A DNA stretch of 64,000 bases from Solanum dulcamara (lineage: Eukaryota; Streptophyta; Magnoliopsida; Solanales; Solanaceae), in contig NC_077240.1 of the NCBI RefSeq assembly GCF_947179165.1, positions 46,746,501 through 46,810,500 on the forward strand, written 5' to 3'. The notes under the pieces were generated by a model. It did not search any database. It worked only from the letters and a program-made list of their open reading frames with translations, and was not told the origin of the DNA. Shown here in pieces: positions 1 to 11,723 of the stretch (positions are counted from its first letter, which is position 1; each line of letters begins with the position of its first letter). Position numbers and translations under genes: made by a program.

Positions 1-2040
1 AAGAGTGTATCTTGGTCAATATAACTCCGTTTTGAGTGATTCTTGAGGCTATATTGTAGGGTTTTTCACAAGAAATGTCATGGTGTAATTTGTTTTGATT
101 GAAATATTTTCTTTTTTGAGAAATTGATGCATAAAGAGGCTACCTTGTTTGTTTTCTTAGTTTGAAAATATGGGAATTGATTGTTTGTCGTCTTGAGTTA
201 TTTGTCCACCCTAAATTGTATTATAAATCTGAATTGTGAGCTTGGGGTGACGTTTGGAACCTATTTTGGGGCGGGTCGCACAATTCTCATTTTAGACCCC
301 GAAATTGATCCGTCTCTAAAAATTATGAAATTAGTGTTTAAACCACTGTATCGATGTCTTGGTTCTGTTTTTGACTGTGTGCCAGCGTTCTAAAGCCGTT
401 CGAAAGGGAAAAGCCCAGCATGGTGATTTGAAGCCCGCGTATTTAGCCTATAGGTAGGCTATGATTTGCCTTTTTTAGATTGAGCTGGAATATGTGAAAG
501 CATGTTGAAATAGTTGGAATTTTGGTTGGTTAATTTAATTGTATATCTCAGGTGTTAGAATTCATGCTTTACGTTTGTTATTGGATTTTTTGGATATTTA
601 GAAGCATGTGTATCTTATCATTATTTGTTAGTATTATAAGAAAATTTGAATGAGCATGTTGTTGATACTGTGGAATATGTTGGCCTTAGTATAGGATATA
701 AATTTGCTTTAGATTCCCCGGCATCGCTCCGGTGGTCTTAGATCCTTGTAGAATGATGTAGCGGGCTAGTGTCTGGTAATTTAGCCTTAGCTAGGTGATA
801 TATTTGCTCTTAATAACACCTTCATCTATCACTCGGCATAGTCATAGCTTTCTAGATACGTCGGCAATACTAGAGTTCATGATCATTTGGCTTTAGCTCA
901 GGTTCAAGTTTTGGCGGCATATCAGTTGACATATTAGGAAGGAGATTCTTGGTACTGTTGTTGTTTAGTTGGAAAGGATATATTCAGAACCATGGGTTAA
1001 ATTATCTGTGCGAATCCGGGTACCCAGTCCTGGCCTCCGTTCTGAATTATCGGAGAGTATCCGGGTACCTAGTTCCGGTCTCTGCCGACTTGCTAGTATG
1101 ATGAGCATCCGAGTACCCAGTCTTAGCCTCAATCATAACAATATTTTATGGCGAGCATCCGGGTACCTAGTCAAGGCCTCGACTGTACAGATGTATTATG
1201 GCAAGCATTCGGGTACTCAGTCCCGGCCTTGGCCACTTTGAACATTCGGGCGAGCATCTGGGTCCCAGTCCTGACCTTGACCCCTAAGGCACCCCTTATT
1301 CATTGACTCTAGGAGATTTTGGGCTTTGGAAATGATACAGTTCTTCAGTTCCTGACATCGCAAAGTTTTGGTTCCCAGACTTGGTAGTTGTAGCTATTCT
1401 GTGTACTCAGCGAACTTATGGGGGTTCGTTTAGGATTTTGTTTAATTTGTGCACGAGTGTCTCGGCTGGGCTTATGGGGGCCCAGTTGGGTATAGTTAGC
1501 TGTAGTTCTCATAGATAATATTCTTTTCCCTTTTGATGCTTATGTTGATTCCTATTTAGGCTTATTCCTCTTTTTTATATTGCTTCTACCTTTTTTGCTC
1601 AGTTGCCCTATGATGCCTACTGGGTAACTGTTGTCTTGGTACTCATACTACACTCTGCATCTAATTTCATGATGCAGGACCGAGCACCAGCTACCGCCGT
1701 AGATAAATCGAGCCTGTTGCAGTCAATTTCGGAGACTAGGGTGAGCACTTGGCATTTTTGGATCATTTCAGTCTCCTTCAGTATGAATGGCTCGTCTTTT
1801 GCCTTTTGAGACTAGCCAATTGTTGTATATACTTCCAGTATACTTTCGGGACTTGTACTCATATTTTATATTGTAACAGTTTTGTACTTGTGACTTCCAG
1901 GTTTTGTGAGAGATCTTTAGTTGTTTATATCATGTTTTGGTTTACTTCCGCGTATTCTTCCTACCTATATTTATAATTTGCCACTCTTGTTTAGTTTCTG
2001 CTTCAAACCCATTACTTGGAATTTCGGGTTGATAGGTTGG
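1..2040 (+). mobile_element. Element A 5' LTR, partial (Ty3/gypsy)
   Basis: This stretch matches 15793-17600 closely in the same orientation, so it is the left LTR of the element whose right LTR begins at 14388. The window starts about 1.4 kb inside the LTR. The two copies differ at many sites (roughly one in ten by eye), so the insertion is old. The normal LTR end and primer-binding site are missing: sequence passes from LTR (about 2040) straight into degenerate gag, which implies a deletion across the LTR end, the primer site and the gag start. Short ORFs here are not genes. Confidence 0.8.
1014..1285 (+). repeat. Diverged tandem repeats in element A 5' LTR
   Basis: About six imperfect copies of a unit containing a variant of CATCCGGGTACCCAGTCC followed by GGCCTC occur roughly every 45-55 bp. 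Examples start near 1015, 1065, 1105, 1155, 1204 and 1253. The same array is present in the right LTR at about 16820-17090, so it belongs to the LTR family and predates the insertion. Apparent ORFs in this stretch come from the repeat. Confidence 0.75.
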
Positions 2041-2049
2041 CTCACCACC

Positions 2050-3000
2050 AGCAGCACAACTCCCAACTGCACCAATTATGACCCCAACACTACAGCTAGT
2101 GATTGTGCAGCTCCTCATGGCTATTAGGGTTGTAGCACAGGCTCCGACCCTAGTAGTGGGCATACCAACATCGCGGGATCTGCCCGTTCAGCCAACACCT
2201 AACATTTAGGTTCCTCCACTAATTGTTATACCCCCGCCAGCAGTTTTTGAGGGTGTGATGTCATTACAGGATTAGAAAATGTTAGGGGTACTTCAGAAGC
2301 TGTCACCCCCGATATTTTCTAGAGCCATTGGCGAGGATGCCATGGAGTTCTTGACTACCTGTCAAGAGTAGCTCTATTCCTTGGGTCTTGTGGAGTCCAG
2401 AGGCGCCGACTTCACTACTCACCAGTTCAGAGTAGAAGCCAGACAGTGGTGGTGCTCTTATTTGCAGTCCAGGCCAGTTGGGTCACCACCATTGACATGG
2501 GCCCAGTTCTTAGAGGCTTACCTGACTCGATACATCCCTAGGAGTGTTAGGGATCGACTCTAGGATTAGTTTACTCGATTGGAGCAGGGCCACATTATAA
2601 TTACGGAGTACGAGGCATGATTTCATCTGCTTTCTCGACATGCCACTAGGAGTCTACCCACTGAGGAGAAGGGGGTATGATGTTTTGTGCGTGGATTGAG
2701 ACCTTACCTAAGGTTGGGGACTGAGCATTTGGTTTTTGCGGGCTGCTCTTTTCTAGATATGGTGGATCATGCCTGCACAATTGAGATTATTCATCGTCAG
2801 GACTAAGGGGGCAGCGATAAGAGACCCAAGCATTAGGATAGCTACAATGGGTCTCAGTCTAGAGGCCAGGATAGTTATGACAGGCCCTGCCAGCGGTTCC
2901 AGCAGGATAGGTACTAGTAGGGTCAGTCCAGCCAGTCGGTTCAGGCCTCCCTGCCAGTAGTTGAGGGTAGTTAGCCTCATTTGGGGTGTTCCACTATAGG
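2050..3000 (+). pseudogene. Element A gag remnant
   Basis: Several frames together resemble chromovirus Gag. A piece at 2381-2563 carries the capsid-type motifs QWWCSYLQSRPVGSPPLTW and YIPRSVRDRL, followed by LEQGHIIITEYEA-like sequence. Gag would form the particle in the cytoplasm. Many stops and frameshifts interrupt it (for example just after 2563), and the zinc knuckle cannot be seen. Downstream, protease and reverse transcriptase are absent, and recognisable coding resumes directly in RNase H near 3150, so a large internal deletion is likely. Confidence 0.75.
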
Positions 3001-3119
3001 GCAAAGCTCAAGGGGATCATATCCGCTTCCTTCCTACCATAGATGAGTTATCATGGGTCGCTCAGCTTCAAGATGCTTCGATTTGTCTCATTGGAGCACT
3101 AGGCTAGGGAGTGTCATGG

Positions 3120-4507
3120 CCAGGCTATACTGTTGGCAGTAGCACCACCTCTACCAAGAGGTATTGGGTATGTATTGATGCAGCATGGCCGAGTTATTGC
3201 TTATGCTTCCAGATAGTTGAGAGTGCATGAGCTCAACTACCCCACTCATGACCTAGAACTGGCGGCGGTAGTTTTCGCGCTCAAGATATGGAGGCACTAC
3301 TTATACAGAGTCCATTGCAAGATATATATAAATCACCACAACATACAGTACATTATGAGTCAGAAGGATCTTAATTCTAGACAGCGGTATTAAATTGAGC
3401 TACTGGCCGATTATGACATCTTTATCCTCTACCACCCGGGTAAGGTGAATGTACTAGTGGACTTCTTGAGTCGGAAGATGGGGAGTATGGGTAGTTTAGC
3501 GTACTTGTCTATTGTGGAGTGACCCCTAGCCTTGGATATATAGTATTTGGCTAATTGAATGGTCAGGTTGGAAATCTCAGATTCTGAACTGATTTTGGCT
3601 TTTGTGGGAGCTCGATCATCCCTATTGGACGAGATTCGTGGCCGATAGTTTGAGGATGGAGCATTGGTAGAGCTTCGAGAGTTAGTATTGCAAGGCGAGG
3701 GTGGCCAAGCTTTTATTGATTCAGATAGAATATTACGATTCGATGGTCGCCTTTGTGTTTCCAGAGTTGGAGACTTTATTCAGTTGATCCTTCATGAGGA
3801 CCACAATTCTAGATACTCTATCCATCTAGGCATCGCTAAGATGTATCGGGATTTGAGACAAAATTACTGGTGGTGTGGTATGAGAAGAGATATAGCTGAG
3901 TATGTATCTCATTGTTTAAGTTGCCAGTAGGATATGGCCAAGCATTAGCGGCCTGGTGGAGTCTTTCAGAGATTACCTATTCCCGAGTGGAAATGAGAAC
4001 GGATTACCATGGACTTCATGATGGGATTTCCTTGGACATCCAGAGGTAATGATGGTATTTGGGTCATCGTTGATCGATTGACCAAGTCAGCACATTTCTT
4101 GCCAATATGGTCAACTTTTACTGCAAATCATCTAGCTCAGATCTATATTTAGTATGTGGTCCATCTGCATGGGGTACCGATATCCATTATATCAGATAGG
4201 GAATCTCAATTTACTTCCAGTTTCTAGAAGACTTATCAGAGAGAGTTGGGCACCCAGGTTGATCTTAGGACAACCTTCCATCCACAGACCGATGGTCAGT
4301 CAGAGCATACTATTCAGGTTTTGGAGGATATGCTGCGAGCTTGTGTATTAGAGTTCGAGGGTCATTGGGAGTAGTACTTGCCTTTAGCAGAGTTTGCGTA
4401 CAACAACAACTATCACTCTAGTATTCAAATGGCCCTGTTTGAGGCCTTATATGGTAGGCGTTGTCACACTCCAGTTGGTTGGTTTGAGTTTTCAAAGCCT
4501 GGGCCGC
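3120..4507 (+). pseudogene. Element A RNase H and integrase remnant
   Basis: Reading across stops, the RNase H motifs [19 protein letters not shown] and HHPGK-like YHPGK are seen at about 3235-3450. They are followed by the integrase zinc region (YWWCGMRRDI, CLSCQ at 3870-3930) and the integrase core ([30 protein letters not shown]) up to 4507. In-frame stops occur throughout, including one in place of the residue after CLSCQ. The frame is cut at 4507 by element B and continues at 13828. This is a dead pol gene of a chromovirus. Confidence 0.85.
4503..4507. repeat. Target-site duplication of element B (left)
   Basis: The five bases gccgc lie directly before the left LTR of B and recur directly after its right LTR at 13828-13832. 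This is the 5-bp duplication expected of Ty3/gypsy integration and proves that B inserted as one unit into A. Confidence 0.95.
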
Positions 4508-6599
4508 TGTCACGACCCAAAAACTGAGGTCATGATGGCACACATCTCAAAACCCAATCTGATGTGTAACCCTAAAAATAAAACTCATACAAGACTCCCA
4601 AAGGGGAAAGTGATACCACGATTTAAATAAAAAGAAAAAAAAAACAATGAAGAAATTATCCCAAAATCTGGTGTCATAAGTATAAAGAGCATCTAATACA
4701 AGGTTCGAATCTGAAGATACAACATAAGTCTCTGAATGATACAAAAGACTGAAAAATAAAGATAGACTAGTGACGATCTGAATTCTGGGACCTCACCACT
4801 AATCTGAGAATACACAATCCCCTAGAATATTAACTGCTACGTGGGGTACCCCGACTAGTATCTGCATCAAAAAGGGACACAGAAGTAGGGGTGAGTACAA
4901 TTCACATGTACTCAGTAGGTTTTAGCTGACTGAGTATAAGGAATTAATAAAACCTATGAAATAAACTAAGGAACACATCCACCTGCATACAGAAAAGTCC
5001 CACTTCGGCATCGGTGCCGCTAGTTTATATATATAGTGGCACGAGTAAAGTAAACCCATAATAACAACTCATAATCATAATTAATCGAATAATTCAAGCA
5101 GCACAAATATCAATGCAATACAATGCAATATGATGATGCAATAATGTGGTGGTACGGTGGAATCAAGACTGTCGCACAGCCTGTCGTATACACCTGCCGA
5201 GCTGTGCTACCAAGCAGGACCCATGGGGGTCTTGCAGACCATATACCTCAATCACAATATCTCATTATCCTTGCCACCTCCTCGTGGTCAATGGATCACA
5301 ATGCATCCACTACCCTGCCGGAAAACTGCCTCTGTCAGGGACTCAAAATACAAAGGTTAGGATCACAATGCATCCACTACCCTGCCGGAAAACTACCTCG
5401 GTCAGGGACTCAAGATACAAAGGTTTAAAGGTGTTTTATTTTCTTTCTCAAAAAGAATTTCCATATTTCTCAACTTCCCATGTTTCATGATATGATGAAT
5501 GAGGATGAATGCATCAAAACACATATGCATGGAAGTAATAATCAACTCACATGTGGTATAAGGTTCAAAGTTCTCAAAACTTAACCTACACATGATATTC
5601 ACCCTCAATAAATAGTAACGGGAAGAACACACTTTTATTTAAATATTCACCCCTTTCTCAACAATATTTCAATACTCAAGTATGCTCAAAACCCCCAACT
5701 CAATCTCTCAGGCGGCATCACAAGTCAAATAATATACTCAAGCCTCTCTCTTAGGCAAATCACAATTTACATGCTCTCAAAGCAAATAAGATAACAAATA
5801 AGGCCCCCATACGGGCTATGTAATACGAATAAACCCCCACACGGCAACACATTAATAAATGAGCCCCCACACAGGCATCGCAATATATATAACATTCTCA
5901 ACTCATACTACAACCCCATCCCAAAGTCTATAACATATGAATGACTAATTACCCCATCTCAATCTCAAAGAAAGATAGCCATACCTACCTCAATTGCCGA
6001 AACCACACTCGAATACCTCCACCGGACAAGCAACTCTCGAATTCAGCGCCCGGAATGACAACCCACTATTAACAATGAAACATACACGTCACAAGGAGTC
6101 CAATAACACCCATATTGATAGATTTCGGAACCGGGGGTAAAATGGTCCAAAAATTAACTATTTTCGAAAAGGGTCAAATCTGGAAATTTATTGAACAATT
6201 CCATTCTATTGGTAATAAGGAACTCATGGTTGAAAAACCCATAAAAATAGAGCTCAAAACGAGTTGGAAATCACAATTTTCCTTAAATTCGGATTAGGGA
6301 AGAAACAAAGATTTTTGGGGTTTGAAACTAAATTTTAAGAGTTAAAATCGTCAAAAACTTAATGAAAAAGGAAGGTTTTAGGTCAAAAATCACTTACCCA
6401 ACACTTTGCCTCAAAAATCTCTTCTCAAATCACCTCAAAGAGTTCAAGAACTCAAACAAATGATGAAAAATATTGAAATGGGAAGAAAGGGGCATTTTCT
6501 GCCCCAAAAGTTACTGTTCACGCGTGTTACTGTTCACGCGTGTTACTGTTCATGCGTGTTTTGTACAAATTTTCAAAAATCACCCTCAAGGTCATTACA
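4508..6599 (-). mobile_element. Element B 3' LTR
   Basis: On the plus strand this runs from TGTCACGACCC to GGTCATTACA, so on the element's own strand it begins TGTAATGACC and ends GTCGTGACA. It is 2,092 bp long and nearly identical to 11724-13827. In an LTR element it would supply the promoter and polyadenylation signals. Small ORFs within it occur in both copies and are not genes. Confidence 0.95.
6511..6558. repeat. 16-bp tandem repeat, three copies, in B 3' LTR
   Basis: Three head-to-tail copies of TTACTGTTCACGCGTG are seen; the third has ATGCG for ACGCG. The partner LTR has four copies at 13723-13786, so copy number changed after or during the insertion. Confidence 0.95.
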
Positions 6600-6612
6600 A
6601 TATCCACCACTA
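6600..6612 (-). promoter_or_regulatory. Element B polypurine tract
   Basis: On the minus strand the sequence AGTGGTGGATAT lies directly before the 3' LTR. This is the position where the RNA primer for plus-strand DNA synthesis is made. It is short but purine-rich. Confidence 0.65.
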
Positions 6613-6639
6613 AAAAGGATGTTCGTCCTCGAACATAAG

Positions 6640-7126
6640 ATAAAATAAAGTACCTGGGGTCTCAAAAAGCTGAGGGTATCGAGCCTGCATATCAGACTCT
6701 AACTCCCAAGTCGCCTCCTCAGCAGGCCGATGCTGCTACTACACCTTGACCGAAGCGACCTCCTTGGTCCTGAGTCTACGAAGCCTCCTATCTAGAATAA
6801 CTGTCGGCTCCTCCTCATAAGTCAAATCCGGACTCTTCTACCGCATCATAAGAAATCACATGAGACTCATCCGGTATGTACTTGCGAAGCATGGAAACAT
6901 GAAACACCGAATGGACAGCTGACAATTTAGGGGGTAAGGCCAACTTATACGCCACTCCACCTACTCTCCTCAGGATTTCAAACGGGCCAACAAACCTTGG
7001 GCTAAGCTTGCCCTTCTTTCCGAACCTCATCACACCCTTCATGGGCGATATTTTAAGCCACACGCAATCACCCACCATGAACTCTAAGGGACGAACCCTC
7101 CTATTAGCATAACTCTTCTGACGACT
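6640..7126 (-). pseudogene. Element B integrase C-terminus and chromodomain-like tail, broken
   Basis: This continues the pol frame after an in-frame TAG at 7124-7126, where CAG is the usual codon. The piece 6815-7078 carries the integrase C-terminal motifs GDCVWLKISPMKGVMRFG, GKLSPRFVGPFEIL and [17 protein letters not shown], which bind DNA. A small frameshift near 6840 moves the rest out of frame. In the new frame the weak chromodomain-like end EEPTVILDR...HRPAEEATWE can be read, but it meets two adjacent stops near 6740. This tail would guide integration to heterochromatin; here it cannot be made as part of a full polyprotein. Confidence 0.85.
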
Positions 7127-9403
7127 CTAAGCTGTCAATAGTCTACCCTGAATCAAACGTACCCGCTCCACAACATCCCTAAGTAAGTCAGTATCCAATG
7201 CATCAACCACAACAGAATCAAACCATCCAATGGGTGATCGACACCTACGACCATACAATGCCTCAAATGGTGCCATTTGAATGCTGGAGTGATAACTGTT
7301 ATTATAGGCAAACTCTGCTAAGGGCAAGTGTTGGTCCCATCGGGCACCAAAATCAATCACACAGGCCCTAAGCATATCCTCCAACACCTGAATAGTCCGC
7401 TCGGACTGACCATCGGTTTGGGGATGAAATGCTGAACTCATCTCTAGCCACGTACCCAAACCACGCTGTAATGCCTTCCAAAAGTGAGAGGTGAACACTG
7501 AACCCCGATCCGATACAATAGAGATAGGCACCCCATGCAGCCTAACAATCTCACGAAGATAGATCCTAGCTAACTGATCCGCATTGTAGCTAGTCTTCAC
7601 CGGAAGGAAATGGGCTAATTTGGTCAATCGATCCACAATCACCCAGACAAAGTCATACTTACCCAATGCCATGGGTAATCCAGACACGAAGTCCATAGTG
7701 ATACGCTCCCATTTCCACTCAGGAATGGGCATCCTTTGCATAGGACCACCCGGTTTCTGATGCTCATACTTCACTTGTTGGCAATTTAGACACTTAGCCA
7801 CAAAATCAATAATGTCTCTCTTCATGCCACACCACCAATAGTGTTGTTTCAAGTCATGAAACATCTTTGCCACTCCCGGGTGAATCGAATACTTGGAACA
7901 ATGAGCCTCCTCTAATATCATACGTACCCATTCACTAACCTTGGGCACACAAATGCGACCATTAATCCTCAAAACTCCTTCCTGATCAAGAGAGGCTGAT
8001 TTTGCTTCACCACTCAACTCTTTGTCTCGAATGGCCCTCAACTTTTCATCTTCAAACTGGTGTGTACAAATCTGGTCCATCAAAGTAGACCTAGCCTCCA
8101 CAAAGGCCAAAATACCATGATGTGTAGAAATATCAAGTCGGACCAACTGTCTAGCCAATGACTGAACCTCCAATGCCAAAGGCCTCTCCACAGCCTTAAG
8201 AAAGTCCAAACTACCCATGCTAGATGCTTTGCGACTCAGGGCATCCGCTACCACATTAGCTTTTCCCGGATGATAAAGTATGGTGATATCATAGTCTTTC
8301 AATAACTCTAACCACCTACGCTGCCGCATGTTCAGATTCGGCTGAGAAAAGATATACTTAAGGCTACGGTGGTCAGTATAGACCTCGCAATGCACTCCAT
8401 AGAGATAATGCCTCCACAACTTCAGAACAAATACCACCGCTGCTAACTCTAAGTCATGGGTAGGATAGTTCTTCTCATGTACCTTCAACTGTCGAGAAGC
8501 ATAAGCTATAACTCTACCTTTTTGCATCAATACACCACCCAAGCTGACTCCCGAAGCATCACAAAACACAATAAATGCCACGCCCTCCTCGGGTAAGGCT
8601 AGAATAGGTGCTGAAGTCAATAATTCCTTGAGCTTTTGAAAGCTCGCCTCACACTCCTCAGTCCACTGAAATGCCATGGTCTTTTGAGTTAGCCTAGTCA
8701 ATGGGGCTTCAATAGAAGAGAATCCTTGAACAAACAGACGATAGTAGCCTGCCAACCCAATAAAACTCCAAATCTCAGTAACCGAAGTAGGCCTAACCCA
8801 ATCACGAACTGCTGCAACTTTGGCTGGATCAACCATAATACCATCCTTGGTCACTATATGACCCAAGAATATCACGGACTCAAGCCAAAACTCACATTTG
8901 GAGAATTTTGCATACAACTTCTCCTCTCTCAATCTCTGAAGGACTGTCCTCAGGTGCCTATCATGATCCGCCTCATTCTTGGAATAAACCAAGATGTCAT
9001 CAATAAACATGATCATAAACGAGTCCAAATAAGGTCGAAATACCCAGTTCATCAACTCCATAAAAGCAGCTGGGGTATTAGTCAACCCGAAGGACATAAC
9101 CACAAACTCATAATGCCCATAACGAGTCCTGAATGCAGTCTCCGGGATATCAGATTCCCGAACTCTCAACTGATGGTAACCCGACCTCAAATCAATCTTT
9201 GAGAACACCGATGCACCTTGAAGCTGGTTAAATAAATCATCAATGCGAGGGAGAGGATACTTGTTCTTGATAGTGACTTTATTCAACTGTCGATAGTCAA
9301 TACACATCCTCATAGTACCATCTTTCTTCTTCACAAATAAAATCGGTGCACCCCACGGTAATACACTAGGTCTAATAAACCCTTTCTTCAACAAATCTTC
9401 CAA
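7127..9403 (-). CDS. Element B reverse transcriptase, RNase H and integrase frame
   Basis: The frame holds 758 codons and is open between two stops. Its first codon is TTG in the middle of the polyprotein, so it is not a true start. The RT domain covers about residues 15-200, with the catalytic FIDDILVYS at 133-141. RNase H covers about 277-392 ([29 protein letters not shown]). The integrase zinc region ends with CLNCQ at 538-542. The integrase core has D571, D632 and E668, the D,D-35-E triad. The enzyme copies element RNA into DNA and inserts it. It is separated from gag-pro by one TAA at the preceding codon (CAA in related copies), so normal translation would not reach it. Confidence 0.9.
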   Translation of the reverse strand: MEDLLKKGFIRPSVLPWGAPILFVKKKDGTMRMCIDYRQLNKVTIKNKYPLPRIDDLFNQLQGASVFSKIDLRSGYHQLRVRESDIPETAFRTRYGHYEFVVMSFGLTNTPAAFMELMNWVFRPYLDSFMIMFIDDILVYSKNEADHDRHLRTVLQRLREEKLYAKFSKCEFWLESVIFLGHIVTKDGIMVDPAKVAAVRDWVRPTSVTEIWSFIGLAGYYRLFVQGFSSIEAPLTRLTQKTMAFQWTEECEASFQKLKELLTSAPILALPEEGVAFIVFCDASGVSLGGVLMQKGRVIAYASRQLKVHEKNYPTHDLELAAVVFVLKLWRHYLYGVHCEVYTDHRSLKYIFSQPNLNMRQRRWLELLKDYDITILYHPGKANVVADALSRKASSMGSLDFLKAVERPLALEVQSLARQLVRLDISTHHGILAFVEARSTLMDQICTHQFEDEKLRAIRDKELSGEAKSASLDQEGVLRINGRICVPKVSEWVRMILEEAHCSKYSIHPGVAKMFHDLKQHYWWCGMKRDIIDFVAKCLNCQQVKYEHQKPGGPMQRMPIPEWKWERITMDFVSGLPMALGKYDFVWVIVDRLTKLAHFLPVKTSYNADQLARIYLREIVRLHGVPISIVSDRGSVFTSHFWKALQRGLGTWLEMSSAFHPQTDGQSERTIQVLEDMLRACVIDFGARWDQHLPLAEFAYNNSYHSSIQMAPFEALYGRRCRSPIGWFDSVVVDALDTDLLRDVVERVRLIQGRLLTA

Positions 9404-11515
9404 TTATTGTTTCAACTCTTTCAATTCTGCCGGAGCCATCCGATAAGGAGAAATAGAGATGGGTTTAGTGTCATGCTCCAAATCAATCACAAAATCGATA
9501 TCACGGTCAGGAGGAACTCCCGGCAAGTCTATAGAAAATACATCCATAAACTCTCTCACCACCCTCGTAGTCTCTATATGAGATGACTCCGTGGTGAGAT
9601 CACGTAAATGAGCCAAATAAGACAAACAACCCTTATCCATCAAGCGACGAGCACGAATATAAGATATCACCCCCTTAGGATACGAACTCGAATTACCCTT
9701 CCATACTAAGCTAGGTAAACCGGGATAAGCTAAGGTCACGGTCTTTACATAACAATCTAATATAGCATGATAAGGAGATAACCAGTCCATACCCAGTATC
9801 ACATAAAAATCAAGCATGTCTAATAAAATCAAGTCTGCACGGGTCTCTCTACCCGAAAATATCACCAAACATCCCTTGTATACCCGATCCACTACTAAAG
9901 ATTCACCTATTGGGGTAGAAATAGTAATAGGCACAATAAGGGACACACTCACATAATCAATACCCACATCAAAATAAGTCGACACATAAGAATAGGTAGA
10001 CCCTGGGTCAAATAATACTAAAGCAGAACGATGGCAAACTGGAACAATACCTGTAATAACTGCATCAGAGGCTTCTGCCTCATATCTACCCGGTATAGCA
10101 TAGCATAACTGACGGTCACCCTTAGCCTGTGAACCCCCACGAGAACCACCTCGTGCTCCACCCTTAGCACCACGGGTGCTACCTCTAGTATTCTGTGAAG
10201 AACCTCGAACAGCTGGAGCATCTATAGAACGAACAACTGGTGCCCCAGGCCATCCATTAGAAGGAGCACGTTTGGGGCAATCTTGGGCCTTATGCCCAAA
10301 CTCATCACACATATAACAACCTCGAGGACCTGAACTCCGTGGGGAATAACTAGAAGTGTCAAAACGACCTTCGGAGCTCGAAGAACCCTGAATAGCTGCC
10401 TGGACTGGTCTGCCCTGATAACCATGGGTTCCTGAACCCGAATATTCTCTACCATTGGAGGAATGATCGCTGAATTGACCTTGCCGACGAAACCTCTTGG
10501 CCCCGCCCTGTCTAGCACGTCGGATACTCTCTATCATCCTGGCATGATCAATAATACTTTGAAACGTACCCCCAGACAATACAAGAGAGGCTGTAGCCTC
10601 TTGGAGATAACCGGCGAATCCCTTCACTAGTTTGCGAATCCACTCGAACTCGGTGGGAATACTCGACATAGCATAATGAGATAACTCATGGAAGCAAGTC
10701 TCGTACTTAGATACAGATATGAAGCCCTGCTCCAGTCTGTCAAACTCATCCCTACGCTGATCACGAAGGCTATAAGGCACAAATCTCTCAAGGAACACCT
10801 CAGTAAACTGTTCCCAAGTCATCATAGGAGAACCAATAGGTCTACGAGCAAGAACTGACCTCCACCATTCTTTAGCCACTCCCGCAAATTGATATGAAGT
10901 GTAAGCAACTCCATGTGCCTCTAAAATGCCTAGGTTGAACAACCTGTCTTGGCACTCAGTCAAAAAGTCATAGGCTTTCTCTCCGGCTTTACCATCAAAC
11001 CTTGGAGGCGCCAATCGAACGAACCTCTCGAAACTTTTCTGCTCAGCTACCGACATGGCAACATTAGCAGAAACTGGCGGAGTTGCAAATCTCGGAGGTG
11101 CAATAGAAGGCATTGAAAATGAACCAGGAGTCTGAAATCCTACACTAGGCCCCTGAACTGACGGTGTAGCACCAACTATGATAGGAGAACCTACAGTACC
11201 TGAAACAATACCAGAGGTAGGAGCACCATCCAGTCTAGCCAATAATCGAACCAGTAGCTCCTGAAGAATCGGAGCACTATCGGGAACCACAGGAGGCTGG
11301 GATGGCCTCTGCTCCTCAGTCTGCTGCTCCAAGTCATCCTCATGCTCATACATGGGCTCAGGTGATAACTCTCTAGCTCGTCCACGAGCAGGCGCCGCTC
11401 CCCCGGCTCGGCCTCGTCCCCTAACTCCACCACGTCCTCTACCTCGCCCGCGTACTGGGGCTCGAGCAGCAGGTGCAGCCTCACCCTCAGTAATTGTGGC
11501 TTTAGTCCTCACCAT
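9404..11515 (-). CDS. Element B Gag-protease frame
   Basis: The frame holds 703 codons and starts at the ATG 194 bases after the primer site. The N-terminus is rich in RGR repeats (residues about 20-50). A retrotransposon Gag domain lies at about 165-320 (RFDGKAGEKAYDFL, EWWRSVLARRPIGSP, FVPYSLRDQRRDEF). A CCHC knuckle, CYMCDEFGHKAQDC, lies near 400. The aspartic-protease region begins at LVLFDPGSTYSYVS, with DPGS in place of the usual DTG/DSG, and continues to ILGMDWLSPYHAILDC. The frame runs on into the first RT motifs (SPYRMAPAELKEL) and stops at TAA. Gag forms the particle and protease cuts the polyprotein. This is the best preserved coding frame in the window. Confidence 0.9.
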   Translation of the reverse strand: MVRTKATITEGEAAPAARAPVRGRGRGRGGVRGRGRAGGAAPARGRARELSPEPMYEHEDDLEQQTEEQRPSQPPVVPDSAPILQELLVRLLARLDGAPTSGIVSGTVGSPIIVGATPSVQGPSVGFQTPGSFSMPSIAPPRFATPPVSANVAMSVAEQKSFERFVRLAPPRFDGKAGEKAYDFLTECQDRLFNLGILEAHGVAYTSYQFAGVAKEWWRSVLARRPIGSPMMTWEQFTEVFLERFVPYSLRDQRRDEFDRLEQGFISVSKYETCFHELSHYAMSSIPTEFEWIRKLVKGFAGYLQEATASLVLSGGTFQSIIDHARMIESIRRARQGGAKRFRRQGQFSDHSSNGREYSGSGTHGYQGRPVQAAIQGSSSSEGRFDTSSYSPRSSGPRGCYMCDEFGHKAQDCPKRAPSNGWPGAPVVRSIDAPAVRGSSQNTRGSTRGAKGGARGGSRGGSQAKGDRQLCYAIPGRYEAEASDAVITGIVPVCHRSALVLFDPGSTYSYVSTYFDVGIDYVSVSLIVPITISTPIGESLVVDRVYKGCLVIFSGRETRADLILLDMLDFYVILGMDWLSPYHAILDCYVKTVTLAYPGLPSLVWKGNSSSYPKGVISYIRARRLMDKGCLSYLAHLRDLTTESSHIETTRVVREFMDVFSIDLPGVPPDRDIDFVIDLEHDTKPISISPYRMAPAELKELKQ

Positions 11516-11708
11516 CTGCGCAGAAGGAATAGATCAGAGGTATATAACACTTGATATGAATAAATTGCACGAAGGGAGTAAAAACAAAAAGAAATTTTCC
11601 TATTAAGTATCTTGTAGCCTCTCGAAGATAAATACGGACGTCTACGTACCGATCCGCAAGACTCTACTAGACACCCTGCTCTTTAACTTATAAGACCAGT
11701 GAACCTAG

Positions 11709-11721
11709 TGCTCTGATACCA
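11709..11721 (-). promoter_or_regulatory. Element B primer-binding site (tRNA-iMet)
   Basis: The minus strand reads TGGTATCAGAGCA two bases after the 5' LTR. This matches the 3' end of initiator methionine tRNA, the usual primer of plant chromoviruses. Confidence 0.95.
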
Positions 11722-11723
11722 AT

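Noticed and set aside
969..1241. 90-codon ORF with repeated SIRVPS-like units
   Set aside because: This is the translation of the LTR tandem repeat; the counterpart in the other LTR reads differently.
5123..5632. Several ORFs of 67-114 codons, repeated at 12338-12844
   Set aside because: They lie in both LTRs of B, overlap each other in different frames and show no domain; presence in two copies only reflects LTR identity.
8726..9202. 158-codon plus-strand ORF inside element B
   Set aside because: It is antisense to the strongly conserved RT frame and has no motif of its own.
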